A stretch of DNA of 64,000 nucleotides from Fidelibacterota bacterium (GTDB lineage: Bacteria > Fidelibacterota > Marinisomatia > SCGC-AAA003-L08 > JACNLC01): contig JABMOW010000089.1 of assembly GCA_013204025.1 (NCBI GenBank), forward strand, positions 31,234 through 95,233, given 5' to 3'. Numbering within the stretch: position 1 is the stretch's first letter; each line of letters opens with the position of its first letter. Under the pieces are notes generated by a model. It was not told where the DNA came from, did not search any database, and saw only the letters and a list, made by a program, of their open reading frames with translations. Below are positions 36,050-45,348 of this stretch, piece by piece. The translations under genes were made by a program, and so were the position numbers.

Positions 36050-36123
36050 GCCCTCGTAGCTCAATCGGATAGAGCGTTCGCCTCCTAAGTGAAAGGCTTC
36101 CGGTTCGATTCCGGACGAGGGTA
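36050..36123 (+). tRNA. tRNA-Arg (anticodon CCT)
   Basis: A cloverleaf with acceptor GCCCTCG/CGAGGGT, D-arm GCTC...GAGC, anticodon stem TTCGC/GTGAA around loop CTCCTAA and T-arm TCCGG/CCGGA. The anticodon CCT reads AGG. CCA is not encoded. Confidence 0.95.
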
Positions 36124-36148
36124 CGAATAAAATTAATGAAGGAATATA

Positions 36149-36814
36149 ATGGCTCATAAAGATGAATTCAAACATGATGTTGTAAGGGAATCCATAGTTT
36201 CTGCTATTGGATTTATGAAAATAAATAAAACTGCAATTATAAGATATACCACTATTATTGTTGTGGCAGCATTACTTTTAATCGCCTATAATAACCATAA
36301 CCAAAAGAATACAACTTTTGCGAATGAAGAATTTGGGAAAGCAGTTAACGCATTTATCGATGGAAATTCAGATCTCGCCTTAATTGATCTACAGTCTGTT
36401 ATTGATAATTATAGTGGCAAACCTTCATCACTTAATGCCAGATTGTACCTCATTCAAAATGAAGTTAAAAATAAAGAATATGCATTGGCTGAAGAAAATA
36501 TAGAGTATATCATAGACAATTCTGACAATCCTCAAATATTATCTTCTATGTGGTTTCTTAAGGGAAATATTGCTTTTGTCCAAGGTGACAATGACAACTG
36601 TCAAAAATGCTATGAAAAAGCAATAAAACTTCAAACGCTCAGCTCATTGGCTGATGAATACAGAGTTGGACTTGCAAGACTTTTTATGGTACAAAATCAA
36701 CTGGAACAAGCCAAAACATTATTAGATGAAGTTTTGGAAAATACCGATATCCGATTTAATGTTAAAAATGAAGTAGAAGATCTTTTAGCAGAGGTTTCTT
36801 TTCGCTTGAAATAA
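36149..36814 (+). CDS. Single-pass membrane protein with TPR repeats (YfgM-like)
   Basis: The 221-residue protein has a cytoplasmic N terminus, one transmembrane helix (about 30-47, IIVVAALLLIAY) and a periplasmic region made of TPR-like helices (about 58-215). This layout matches YfgM/tetratricopeptide proteins that assist periplasmic protein folding with the Sec translocon. The match is by layout rather than conserved motif. It lies between tRNA-Arg and nusA. Confidence 0.75.
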   Translation: MAHKDEFKHDVVRESIVSAIGFMKINKTAIIRYTTIIVVAALLLIAYNNHNQKNTTFANEEFGKAVNAFIDGNSDLALIDLQSVIDNYSGKPSSLNARLYLIQNEVKNKEYALAEENIEYIIDNSDNPQILSSMWFLKGNIAFVQGDNDNCQKCYEKAIKLQTLSSLADEYRVGLARLFMVQNQLEQAKTLLDEVLENTDIRFNVKNEVEDLLAEVSFRLK

Positions 36815-36879
36815 ATTTACTGATTAACTCCTGATAAGCGTTGTTTATCAGGTATATATTGACCTAAATTAATCGACTT

Positions 36880-36912
36880 GAAAGTGGGCAAAAACCCACT
36901 TTCTGTTTATTA
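36880..36912 (+). terminator. Rho-independent terminator before nusA
   Basis: GAAAGTGGG/CCCACTTTC stem (36880-36903) with a CAAAAA loop and TGTTTATTAT tail. A second stem (CCTGATAA/TTATCAGG) lies just upstream at about 36830-36852. Confidence 0.7.
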
Positions 36913-36973
36913 TAAATAATATTTTTTATAAGTAGAATTGGAACTGTAAGTAAATGGTTTGGAGTAAAATCCC

Positions 36974-38224
36974 TTGATTAACAAATTAATTATCGAAGCA
37001 TTCACAGGAATTGCAAGAGAGAAAAATGTCGACAGAACGAATCTGGGAACAATTATCGAAGAACTCTTCATGACCTTGATTAAGAAAAAATACGGTGAAG
37101 AAAGAGAAAATTTCAGCGTTATTGTGAATATGGAAAAAGGTGAAATCGAAATTTACCAAGAAATGGAAGTTGTTGAAACTGTCACGGATCCTGTTATTGA
37201 AATCAGCCTAGTGGAAGCTGAAAAATCTGAATCTGATATTGAGATTGGGGATCCATTTATTCTGGTTATCGACCCATCTAATTTTGGTCGACGATTAATC
37301 AACACTGCAAAACAGTATCTTAATCAAAAAATCCGTGATATCGAAAAAGAGTCAGTATTTGAAGATTTTAAATTACGTGTCGGTGAAATTGCAGTTGGAA
37401 CTGTCCATCAAATACAAAGAGAGAATGTCTTTGTCAACATAGATAAAACAGAGCTGTTCTTACCACATAGCGAACAAATGGCTAATGACCATTTTAGGCG
37501 CGGGCAAACCATCAGAGGCATTATTAAATCAGTTGAGTGGAAGTCCAAAGGCCCAGAAATTATTTTATCAAGATCTTCTGACGAATTTCTGAAACGATTA
37601 TTTGAAATGGAAATTCCTGAGATTGAAGATGATATTATAGAAATTAAAGCCGTTTCTAGAGTTCCCGGGGATAGAAGTAAAGTAGTTGTATTTTCTGCAG
37701 ATAAACGAATTGATGCCGTGGGCGCATGCGTTGGGATGCGGGGGAGCAGAATTCAAGCCATTGTCCGAGAACTGAATGGTGAAAAAATTGATATTGTCAG
37801 CTGGAGTCAACAACCTGAAATACTAATTACGAGAGCGCTTGCACCTGCGAAGCCAATTGATCTCTTCATCGATGAGAACAGACCCTATTGCGTCGCCGTA
37901 TTTGATGACGAAGAATTACCAATCGCTATTGGTAAAAATGGTCAAAATATTAAACTAGCATCCGACATCACAGGTTATTCCATTGATGCTGTAAAAAAAT
38001 CAGAATACGAAGGTATAAAGCAGACACAACTGTATTTGGATGAATTTTCAGATATCACAAAAGACCAATTAGAAGTTTTAACCAATCTTGGTATCCAGAC
38101 TGCTGAAGAATTTTTAGATGCAGATCGAAATCTGTTGTTGAGCCAATCATGTTTTGATACTGACATCATCGGCGAAATTGCTAATAAAATACAAGTAAAA
38201 ATTGATGAAAATACAGAATCATAG
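36974..38224 (+). CDS. nusA: Transcription termination/antitermination factor NusA
   Basis: NusA binds RNA polymerase and nascent RNA to control pausing, termination and antitermination. The 416 residues contain the N-terminal polymerase-binding domain (1-~125), an S1 domain (about 137-200), two KH domains (DAVGACVGMRGSRIQAI and PIAIGKNGQNIKLAS) and a short C-terminal helix-hairpin region. The start is TTG behind GGAG (36961-36964). rimP, the usual upstream neighbour, is absent here. Confidence 0.95.
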   Translation: MINKLIIEAFTGIAREKNVDRTNLGTIIEELFMTLIKKKYGEERENFSVIVNMEKGEIEIYQEMEVVETVTDPVIEISLVEAEKSESDIEIGDPFILVIDPSNFGRRLINTAKQYLNQKIRDIEKESVFEDFKLRVGEIAVGTVHQIQRENVFVNIDKTELFLPHSEQMANDHFRRGQTIRGIIKSVEWKSKGPEIILSRSSDEFLKRLFEMEIPEIEDDIIEIKAVSRVPGDRSKVVVFSADKRIDAVGACVGMRGSRIQAIVRELNGEKIDIVSWSQQPEILITRALAPAKPIDLFIDENRPYCVAVFDDEELPIAIGKNGQNIKLASDITGYSIDAVKKSEYEGIKQTQLYLDEFSDITKDQLEVLTNLGIQTAEEFLDADRNLLLSQSCFDTDIIGEIANKIQVKIDENTES

Positions 38225-38265
38225 ACTTTCAACCAACAATATAACGCTGGAAAACAACTGCCATA

Positions 38266-40908
38266 ATGCCTGAAATCGTAAAGAAAAAAAGAATATTTCA
38301 AATTGCAAAAGAATTTAATATCTCACATGATGAGATCATTAATTTTTTAAGCAAATTCGGGATAGAACATGTCAGTGTTAATTCACCTGTTGAAATGGAT
38401 ATTTATGATAAAATATTTATCGAATTTTCAAAAGATAAAGAAGCGCTTGATAGATTCAGAAAAGACCAGGCCCGAAAAAATATTCAAAATACAATTCGTT
38501 CCAAGGATGCTGATGACACTAAAATAAAACCCGACCAGACTGAAGCACCAACTCCGAAGAAAGCTGCTCCTGATATTAGAGAGAAAATGGTATCACTTGG
38601 GGATAAGTTACTCAAAGAAAAACAGAGACTCCAGGAAGCAAAGAAAAAAGAAATTATACCTGTCGAAATTCCAATTGATCCAGTAATTGAAAGCGAAGTC
38701 ACTGTTAAAGATGAAGTAATAGGACTAACCAAAACAGTTAAAAAATCAACAGGTGGGCGAAGTATTGGTCTAACCATCATTTCGAAGCCTGATCCTATTG
38801 CAATCGCTGAAGCTGCCAGGTTAAAGGAAGAAAAGAAAAAAGCATTAGAGCAAAAGAAAGCGACTCAACCTTCCAATGCGCCTGGACTAGTTCCACCAAA
38901 AGCACCAGAAAAAATAAAGAAATCTAAAGACAAATTAACTACGCTTAAAAAATTCAATGTTCGTGATATTGCTGAAAAATTAAATCAGTCCAAAAGGACG
39001 AGACCACCAAAGGAAAAATCAGCCTCTTTAACCATTTCCGGGTTAAAAACAAAATCAACTACACAGATAGGTGGAAAATCGGATAAGCGGAAGACGTCAA
39101 AAGTAGTTAAAAAAACCAGTGAAATCGCTTCTCATGATGAAGAAAAGAAGATAATTAGTATTCCTGAATTTAGTACCGTTGACGAGCTTGCCAGATCTAT
39201 GAACGTCAATGCTACGGATGTCATCAAAACCTGTATGACCCTCGGTATGATGGCTTCGATTAATTTTAGATTAGATATGGAATCCATTCAACTTATTGCC
39301 GATGAATATAAATTTGAAATTGAAGCAGATTCTGGTGTCGGAAATGAAATTGTCGAAAAAATACAAAGCAACGAAGTAAATGATCAAGAATTATTACCTC
39401 GTCCACCGGTTGTCACCATTATGGGCCATGTTGATCATGGTAAAACCTCACTATTAGATTACATTCGTAAAGGAAACGTTGTAGCAGGTGAATCGGGTGG
39501 TATTACTCAACATATTGGTGCCTATGAAGTTATATTGGATACAGGAGAAAAAATTACATTTATCGATACTCCTGGACATGCTGCATTTACAGCAATGCGA
39601 TCTAGAGGGGCTCAGGTAACCGATATTGTGGTTATAATCATAGCTGCAGACGATGCTGTCATGCCACAAACGAAAGAAGCCATCGATCATGCCAAGGCTG
39701 CAGGTGTACCCATAATTATTGCTATAAACAAAATTGATCTTCCAAATTCCGATACAGAGAAAGTTATTCGTGAATTATCAGAGCAAAATATTCTGGTTGA
39801 AAATTGGGGAGGTAAGTACCAATGTGCTCTAATATCAGCAAAATCTGGCGAAGGAATTAAAGAATTACTTGATAAAATATTGATCGAATCCGAGATGTTA
39901 GAATTAAAGGCACCTCGTGATACATTCGCATCCGGAGTGGTTATTGAATCACGGCTCGATCGAGGCTTAGGCGCCGTAGCCACCATCCTTATTCAATCGG
40001 GAACCTTAAAGAAGGGCGATGTTTTTGTTTGTGGACCGCAATATGCAAGGGTTAGAGCAATACTTGACGAACGGAATAATCGGTTAGAGATAGCAAATCC
40101 TTCAGATCCGGTGCAAATACTCGGATTTTCTGAAGTCCCCAATGCGGGAGATAAATTTTTTGTACTTGAAGACGAACGTGAAGCCAGACGTATAGCTTTA
40201 CAAAGATCTCAACTACAGCGAGAAGCAGAGCATCGACGATTCCGACATTTGACCCTTGAACAAATCGGAAAGAGAATCTCCGAAGGTGAGATTAAAAATC
40301 TCGATATCATTATCAAGGGTGATGTCGATGGGTCTATAGAAGCAATTAGTGATGCATTAATGGGATTATCCACTTCTGAAGTAGTCGTAAACATCATGCA
40401 TAGATCCGTGGGAATGATCACAGAAAGCGATGTGTCACTGGCCAATGCTTCCAATGCTATCATTATTGCGTTTAATGTTATGGCGACACCCGAGGCACGT
40501 CTTAGTGCAAAATTGGAAAAAATTGACATCCGTCACTATTCTGTAATATATGATGCAGTAAATGAAATCAAAATGGCTTTGGAAGGTTTGTTAACACCAG
40601 ATCGCGTTGAAGAAATATTGGGTTCTGTTGAAGTTCGGGCTCTATTTAAAATTGGGCGAAAAAATGCTATTGCAGGATGCTATGTCCGCTCGGGCAAAGT
40701 TGTCAAAGGTAGTCTATTGAGACTCATCCGTGAGAAAGAAGTGGTATTTGCCGGAAGATTGTCCAATCTCAAACGATTTAAAGAAAATGTCAATGAAGTA
40801 AAAGAAGGTTACGAATGCGGTATCTCTATGGATAACTTTTCAAATTTTATCGAAGGGGATACTATTGAATTTTATGAATTTAAAGAAGTCAAAAGGAAGT
40901 TGTCATAA
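38266..40908 (+). CDS. infB: Translation initiation factor IF-2
   Basis: IF-2 is the GTPase that brings initiator tRNA to the ribosome. The 880 residues comprise an IF2_N helix-turn region (about 1-55), a long Lys/Glu/Pro-rich linker (about 80-300), a second IF2_N-like segment (about 305-355) and the GTPase domain. Its motifs are GHVDHGKTSLLD (about 387), DTPGHAAF and NKID. Beta-barrel domains end the protein. Its stop overlaps the likely start of rbfA. Confidence 0.96.
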   Translation: MPEIVKKKRIFQIAKEFNISHDEIINFLSKFGIEHVSVNSPVEMDIYDKIFIEFSKDKEALDRFRKDQARKNIQNTIRSKDADDTKIKPDQTEAPTPKKAAPDIREKMVSLGDKLLKEKQRLQEAKKKEIIPVEIPIDPVIESEVTVKDEVIGLTKTVKKSTGGRSIGLTIISKPDPIAIAEAARLKEEKKKALEQKKATQPSNAPGLVPPKAPEKIKKSKDKLTTLKKFNVRDIAEKLNQSKRTRPPKEKSASLTISGLKTKSTTQIGGKSDKRKTSKVVKKTSEIASHDEEKKIISIPEFSTVDELARSMNVNATDVIKTCMTLGMMASINFRLDMESIQLIADEYKFEIEADSGVGNEIVEKIQSNEVNDQELLPRPPVVTIMGHVDHGKTSLLDYIRKGNVVAGESGGITQHIGAYEVILDTGEKITFIDTPGHAAFTAMRSRGAQVTDIVVIIIAADDAVMPQTKEAIDHAKAAGVPIIIAINKIDLPNSDTEKVIRELSEQNILVENWGGKYQCALISAKSGEGIKELLDKILIESEMLELKAPRDTFASGVVIESRLDRGLGAVATILIQSGTLKKGDVFVCGPQYARVRAILDERNNRLEIANPSDPVQILGFSEVPNAGDKFFVLEDEREARRIALQRSQLQREAEHRRFRHLTLEQIGKRISEGEIKNLDIIIKGDVDGSIEAISDALMGLSTSEVVVNIMHRSVGMITESDVSLANASNAIIIAFNVMATPEARLSAKLEKIDIRHYSVIYDAVNEIKMALEGLLTPDRVEEILGSVEVRALFKIGRKNAIAGCYVRSGKVVKGSLLRLIREKEVVFAGRLSNLKRFKENVNEVKEGYECGISMDNFSNFIEGDTIEFYEFKEVKRKLS

Positions 40909-41276
40909 ATCTAGTACCCCAAAGCCAACCCTATAAACGCTCTGATCGGTTTGCCAATCAGATTAAGCAGGTTCTGGGAGAATTGTTTATCACCCATGCA
41001 CACATTCATGGGGTAAACATTTTGACAATTACGAAAGTGAAGTTGTCTTCCGATTTAAGACACGCAAAGGTATTTGTAAGTTTCCTTGATAAGGAAATGA
41101 CTCCTGATGGCCTTATTGTACGACTGAAGAGTCAAAAGAGCGTCATCCGTTATAATCTTGGAAATCAAATCAAGTCTAAATATGTACCTGAAATAAATTT
41201 TTATTACGATGATACCCTTGCCTATGCAGAACACATTGACGAACTTATTCATAAAATAAAGGATAGTGATCACTAA
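40905..41276 (+). CDS. rbfA: Ribosome-binding factor A
   Basis: RbfA helps mature the 30S subunit and is needed at low temperature. The first ATG/GTG/TTG in frame is TTG 40983, giving 97 residues, but that would delete the conserved first helix. The frame upstream encodes it plainly (YKRSDRFANQIKQVLGELF). It can be read back to an ATA codon at 40905 that overlaps the infB stop (ATAA) and lies 5 bases after an AAGGAAG site (40893-40899). Starting there gives 123 residues, a normal RbfA length. The core motif ITKVKLSSDLRHAKVFVSF is present. Identity is firm; the AUA start is inferred. Confidence 0.85.
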   Translation: MNLVPQSQPYKRSDRFANQIKQVLGELFITHAHIHGVNILTITKVKLSSDLRHAKVFVSFLDKEMTPDGLIVRLKSQKSVIRYNLGNQIKSKYVPEINFYYDDTLAYAEHIDELIHKIKDSDH

Positions 41277-41279
41277 AAT

Positions 41280-41936
41280 ATGGATCATGTTCAAGGGTTT
41301 TGGAAGCCTACAGGTTTGACGTCATTCGATGTTATTCGTAAACTGAAAACCTACATTAAAAATGTTAAAATTGGACATTCTGGAACTTTGGATCCATTTG
41401 CTGAAGGTGTTTTGATAATATGTTTTGGCAAAGCGACGTCTCAGGTTGAAAGATTGATGAATTTAAATAAAACATACATTGGAACCATTCAACTTGGCGA
41501 AACCACAGATACTCTTGATACTGAAGGTAAAATCACGGATTCACAGCCGATTCCTGCAATTTCAGATGAATTAATCAATTCGGTTCTTTCCGAATTTACT
41601 GGTGACATCTCTCAAATACCACCCATGTATTCTGCGCTCAAGAAGAATGGAGTTCCTCTTTATAAATTAGCTCGAAAAGGAAAAATTGTTCCGCGAGAAC
41701 CTCGAAAAATATCCATTTATAAAAACCGTTTAATTTCCTACTCTCGAGATAAAATAACATTTGAAGTAGAGTGCGGGAGAGGAACATATATCCGAACATT
41801 AGCAAGTGATATTTCAATTAAACTTGGAACTGTCGGGTATTTAATAAAATTAGTCCGAACGAAAATCGGAATTTTTGATGAAACAAATTCAATAAGAGTT
41901 GAAAATATCCCCCAATGGATATCTACCATAGATTAG
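41280..41936 (+). CDS. truB: tRNA pseudouridine(55) synthase TruB
   Basis: TruB makes pseudouridine 55 in the T loop of tRNAs. The 218 residues include GFWKPTGLTSFDVIRKL, the catalytic HSGTLDPFAEGVL (Asp38), and YIGTIQLGETTDTLDTEG, plus YIRTLASDISIKLG. The protein ends before the C-terminal PUA-like domain found in about 300-residue homologues, as in short Bacteroidetes-type TruB. ribF starts inside its end. Confidence 0.94.
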   Translation: MDHVQGFWKPTGLTSFDVIRKLKTYIKNVKIGHSGTLDPFAEGVLIICFGKATSQVERLMNLNKTYIGTIQLGETTDTLDTEGKITDSQPIPAISDELINSVLSEFTGDISQIPPMYSALKKNGVPLYKLARKGKIVPREPRKISIYKNRLISYSRDKITFEVECGRGTYIRTLASDISIKLGTVGYLIKLVRTKIGIFDETNSIRVENIPQWISTID

Positions 41937-42856
41937 AAGAAATAGATAAAATTCACTCTTCGGTATTGACCATAGGTACATTTGATGGGATTCATTGTGG
42001 ACACCAAGAGATTATATTGAGGACTGTATCAGAAGCAAAAAAAAACAATTGCTCAAGCATACTGATCACATTTGATCCACATCCACAGCATATCCTTCGT
42101 TCAGCGAATCATGTAAAAAAGGAAATTATTACTCCGATTGACAAGAAAATTCAATTGGTTAAAGAATTGGGAGTGGATATTATGATTCTACTTCCTTTTG
42201 ATTTACAGATGGCTTCGGTGTCTGCCGAAGATTTTTTAAAAAATGTAATTCTTGACAAATTTAATCCTGTCAAAATTATAATTGGTCACGATCACCATTT
42301 TGGAAATAATCGAGAAGGAAATGATAAATTCCTGCTTGAGAAATCCAAGAAATATTTATTTGAGTTGGATGTCGTCCCTGCTGTATGTGATGGCAATAAC
42401 ACGATTAGTAGTACAGCTATCCGCTTGGCAGTAAAAACGAGAAATTTAGATCTTGTTCGTCGATATCTTGGTCGTGATTATGAATTAACGGGTATTGTTA
42501 TTAAAGGTGTCGGAAGAGGGCAAAAATTAAATTTCCCTACTGCAAACCTTCGCATAATAGATAATACCATCCTTCAACCGCCTGTGGGTGTTTATTGTGT
42601 ACAGGTAATTATTGAAAATAAAGTCTTTAGAGGAGCCTGCAACATCGGTTTTCGGCCAACATTTGATGATGGACTAACTCATCCAGTCATCGAAGTAAAT
42701 ATTTTTGAAAATTCAATCGAAAATTTATATGGAAAAATTATTAAATTAAAATTTTTAAAATTTGTACGTAACGAACAAAAATTTGAATCATCAGACCAAC
42801 TCGTCAAACAACTAATATTTGACAGAGAATTCTGTTTAAATTTGCACGATAAGTAA
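41915..42856 (+). CDS. ribF: Bifunctional riboflavin kinase/FAD synthetase
   Basis: RibF phosphorylates riboflavin to FMN and adenylates it to FAD. The 313 residues show the adenylyltransferase nucleotide site IGTFDGIHCGHQEII, IIGHDHHFG and ISSTAIR, then the kinase domain with KGVGRGQKLNFPTANL and CNIGFRPTF. The gene overlaps truB by 22 bases, the common bacterial order. Confidence 0.95.
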   Translation: MDIYHRLEEIDKIHSSVLTIGTFDGIHCGHQEIILRTVSEAKKNNCSSILITFDPHPQHILRSANHVKKEIITPIDKKIQLVKELGVDIMILLPFDLQMASVSAEDFLKNVILDKFNPVKIIIGHDHHFGNNREGNDKFLLEKSKKYLFELDVVPAVCDGNNTISSTAIRLAVKTRNLDLVRRYLGRDYELTGIVIKGVGRGQKLNFPTANLRIIDNTILQPPVGVYCVQVIIENKVFRGACNIGFRPTFDDGLTHPVIEVNIFENSIENLYGKIIKLKFLKFVRNEQKFESSDQLVKQLIFDREFCLNLHDK

Positions 42857-42871
42857 AGGAGTAAAGATAGA

Positions 42872-43141
42872 ATGTCAATAACAAAAGAAGCGACCGCTGA
42901 ACTGATAGAAAAATTTGGTAAAACCAATAATGATTCCGGCTCGTCAGCTGTCCAGGTAGCTATATTAACAGAAAGAATAAATCGTATTACAGAACATCTG
43001 AAATCTAATAAAAAAGATCATTCTGGTAGAAGAGGCTTATTACAAATGGTTTCATTAAGAAGACGATTATTGGATTATGTTAAAAAACACAATTTCCAAG
43101 AATATCAAGAGCTTATTCAAAAACTTGGAATTAGAAAATAG
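42872..43141 (+). CDS. rpsO: 30S ribosomal protein S15
   Basis: S15 binds 16S rRNA early in 30S assembly. The 89 residues match the universal length, with [17 protein letters not shown] and the basic [23 protein letters not shown] block. An AAAGGAGTAAAG site precedes the ATG. pnp follows, as in most bacteria. Confidence 0.97.
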   Translation: MSITKEATAELIEKFGKTNNDSGSSAVQVAILTERINRITEHLKSNKKDHSGRRGLLQMVSLRRRLLDYVKKHNFQEYQELIQKLGIRK

Positions 43142-43167
43142 AAAAAGAAATAGAAAAAAGGAAAATA

Positions 43168-45318
43168 ATGATAACAAAATCGCTCGAGATAACTGGGCGT
43201 GAATTAACTATTCAAACTGGAAATCTTGCAAAACAGGCTAGTGGAAGCGTCGTGGTCACTTCAGGTGAAACCGTCGTTCTGGTAACTGCAACCGCAAATA
43301 AAGGTATTGAACAAGATAGGGGATTTTTCCCTTTATCAGTTGATTACCGTGAAAAATTTTATGCATCAGGAAGAATCCCAGGTGGGTTTTTTAAACGTGA
43401 GGCCAGGCCTACTGAAGCAGAAGTAATTGCTGCACGCTTAACCGATCGTCCGTTGAGACCGCTTTTCCCAAAGGGTTTCACCAATGAAGTTCAAATTATG
43501 GTTAATGTTCTTTCCTATGATGGGGAGAATGAAGCCGATGTTTTAGGTACTATCGGTGCTTCGGCAGCGTTGAGTATATCAGACATCCCATTTAATGGTC
43601 CTATCGCATCTGTGCATATCGGACGGGTCAATGGAAAATATATTGTCAACCCTCCAAACTCAGAGATGGAAAACAGTGAAATGGATGTTATCGTCGCAGG
43701 AACTAAAGATTCCATCGTGATGGTAGAGGGGGAGGCTAATTTTATTACTGAAGAAGTATTTTTATCCGCAATCATTTATGCTCATGAAGCAATTAAGGAT
43801 ATCATTTCCATCCAGGAACAGATGGTCCAAGAATGTGGAAAAAAGAAAAGAATAGTAGATGAAATCGTCGAAAATACTGAACTTCAGGAAATAATTGAAG
43901 GGAAAGTAAAAAACCAGATATCTGATTTCAATAAACCAAAGGATAAATATTCTCGTTACGAGGATATACGCATATTTTCAGACTCACTGGTAGAAGATAT
44001 GTCAGAAAAGTATCCTGATGACGGTAAGTATATTGCATCCTATCTGGATGAAATGATCAAACTTGATCTTCGACAAAAAACACTTGCCGGTACCCGTGCA
44101 GATGGTCGTGGACTGACAGATGTCAGAGACATAACAATTGGTCTTGGGTTGCTTCCCAGAACTCATGGTTCTTCTCTTTTTACTCGAGGTGAAACTCAGG
44201 CACTCGTAGTCACTACACTTGGGAGTAAAAAAGATGAGCAAATGATGGATAACATCGATGGACTCAGCTATAAGCAGTTTATGCTGCATTACAACTTTCC
44301 ACCGTTTTCAGTTGGAGAGGCGCGAATGCCTCGTGGAACTTCTAGACGCGAGATTGGTCACGGAAATCTTGCTGAAAGGGCTATTAAAAAAGTACTACCC
44401 AGTCAGGAAGAATTTCCTTATACGATTAGAATTGTATCAGAGATTCTAGAATCAAACGGGTCATCTTCGATGGCGACTGTTTGTGGAGGAATTATGTCAC
44501 TCATGGATGCAGGTGTATCTGTAAAAGCACCTGTGGCAGGGGTTGCTATGGGACTCATTCTTGAAGATAAAGATAATTATGCGATTCTTACCGATATCTT
44601 GGGTACTGAAGATCATTTGGGTGACATGGACTTTAAAGTCGCAGGAACCCGAGAAGGAATTACAGCAATCCAGATGGATCTGAAAATCGAAGGACTTCCT
44701 ATCGATCTTCTTCAAAAGGCACTGGATCAGGCATTGCAAGCAAGACTTCATATTTTAGATAAAATGGATGCAGTATTGGCAGAACCTCGTTCACAGCTCT
44801 CAAAATACGCACCACAAATTCAACAGATAACAATTCCGATTGATAAAATTGGTACGATGATTGGACCCGGTGGTAAAAACATTAAAGCCATGTGTGAGAA
44901 ATATGTCTGTGAAATCAGTGTTGAAGATGATGGTAGTGTTCGGATATTTGGACAGGATTCTGAATTAATTTCTCAAGCTAAAGAGGAAATTGAAAAATTC
45001 AATATTATTCCTGAAGCCGGGAAATCATACGAAGGTGAAATTGTCAGAATACTCGACTTTGGCGCATTTGTTGAGATTGGTCCGAGTATGTCAGGTATGA
45101 TCCATATCTCTGAATTAAAATGGGAACGTGTCAATAAAGTTGAAGATGTTCTCAAAATCGGAGACAAGCTGACTGTTAAACTAATTAATGTTGATGATGC
45201 TGGTAGACTTAACTTCAGTATCAAGCAGCTTGGGCAGGCACCTGAAGGCTACGTTGAACAACCACGACCTTCTCGTCCACCTCGACGTGATTCTGGTTTT
45301 AGGAGAAATAGCAGGTAA
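43168..45318 (+). CDS. pnp: Polyribonucleotide nucleotidyltransferase (PNPase)
   Basis: PNPase degrades RNA 3'-to-5' using phosphate and is part of the degradosome. The 716 residues include two RNase PH domains (FFKREARPTEAEVIAARLTDRPLRP-type block and the catalytic ILTDILGTEDHLGDMDFKVAGT region near residue 475), a KH domain (about 548-612, IGPGGKNIK) and an S1 domain (about 618-690). The C-terminal tail is Arg/Pro-rich. Confidence 0.97.
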   Translation: MITKSLEITGRELTIQTGNLAKQASGSVVVTSGETVVLVTATANKGIEQDRGFFPLSVDYREKFYASGRIPGGFFKREARPTEAEVIAARLTDRPLRPLFPKGFTNEVQIMVNVLSYDGENEADVLGTIGASAALSISDIPFNGPIASVHIGRVNGKYIVNPPNSEMENSEMDVIVAGTKDSIVMVEGEANFITEEVFLSAIIYAHEAIKDIISIQEQMVQECGKKKRIVDEIVENTELQEIIEGKVKNQISDFNKPKDKYSRYEDIRIFSDSLVEDMSEKYPDDGKYIASYLDEMIKLDLRQKTLAGTRADGRGLTDVRDITIGLGLLPRTHGSSLFTRGETQALVVTTLGSKKDEQMMDNIDGLSYKQFMLHYNFPPFSVGEARMPRGTSRREIGHGNLAERAIKKVLPSQEEFPYTIRIVSEILESNGSSSMATVCGGIMSLMDAGVSVKAPVAGVAMGLILEDKDNYAILTDILGTEDHLGDMDFKVAGTREGITAIQMDLKIEGLPIDLLQKALDQALQARLHILDKMDAVLAEPRSQLSKYAPQIQQITIPIDKIGTMIGPGGKNIKAMCEKYVCEISVEDDGSVRIFGQDSELISQAKEEIEKFNIIPEAGKSYEGEIVRILDFGAFVEIGPSMSGMIHISELKWERVNKVEDVLKIGDKLTVKLINVDDAGRLNFSIKQLGQAPEGYVEQPRPSRPPRRDSGFRRNSR

Positions 45319-45348
45319 AACAATTAGCTCCATTTTAGAGGAGAGAAT

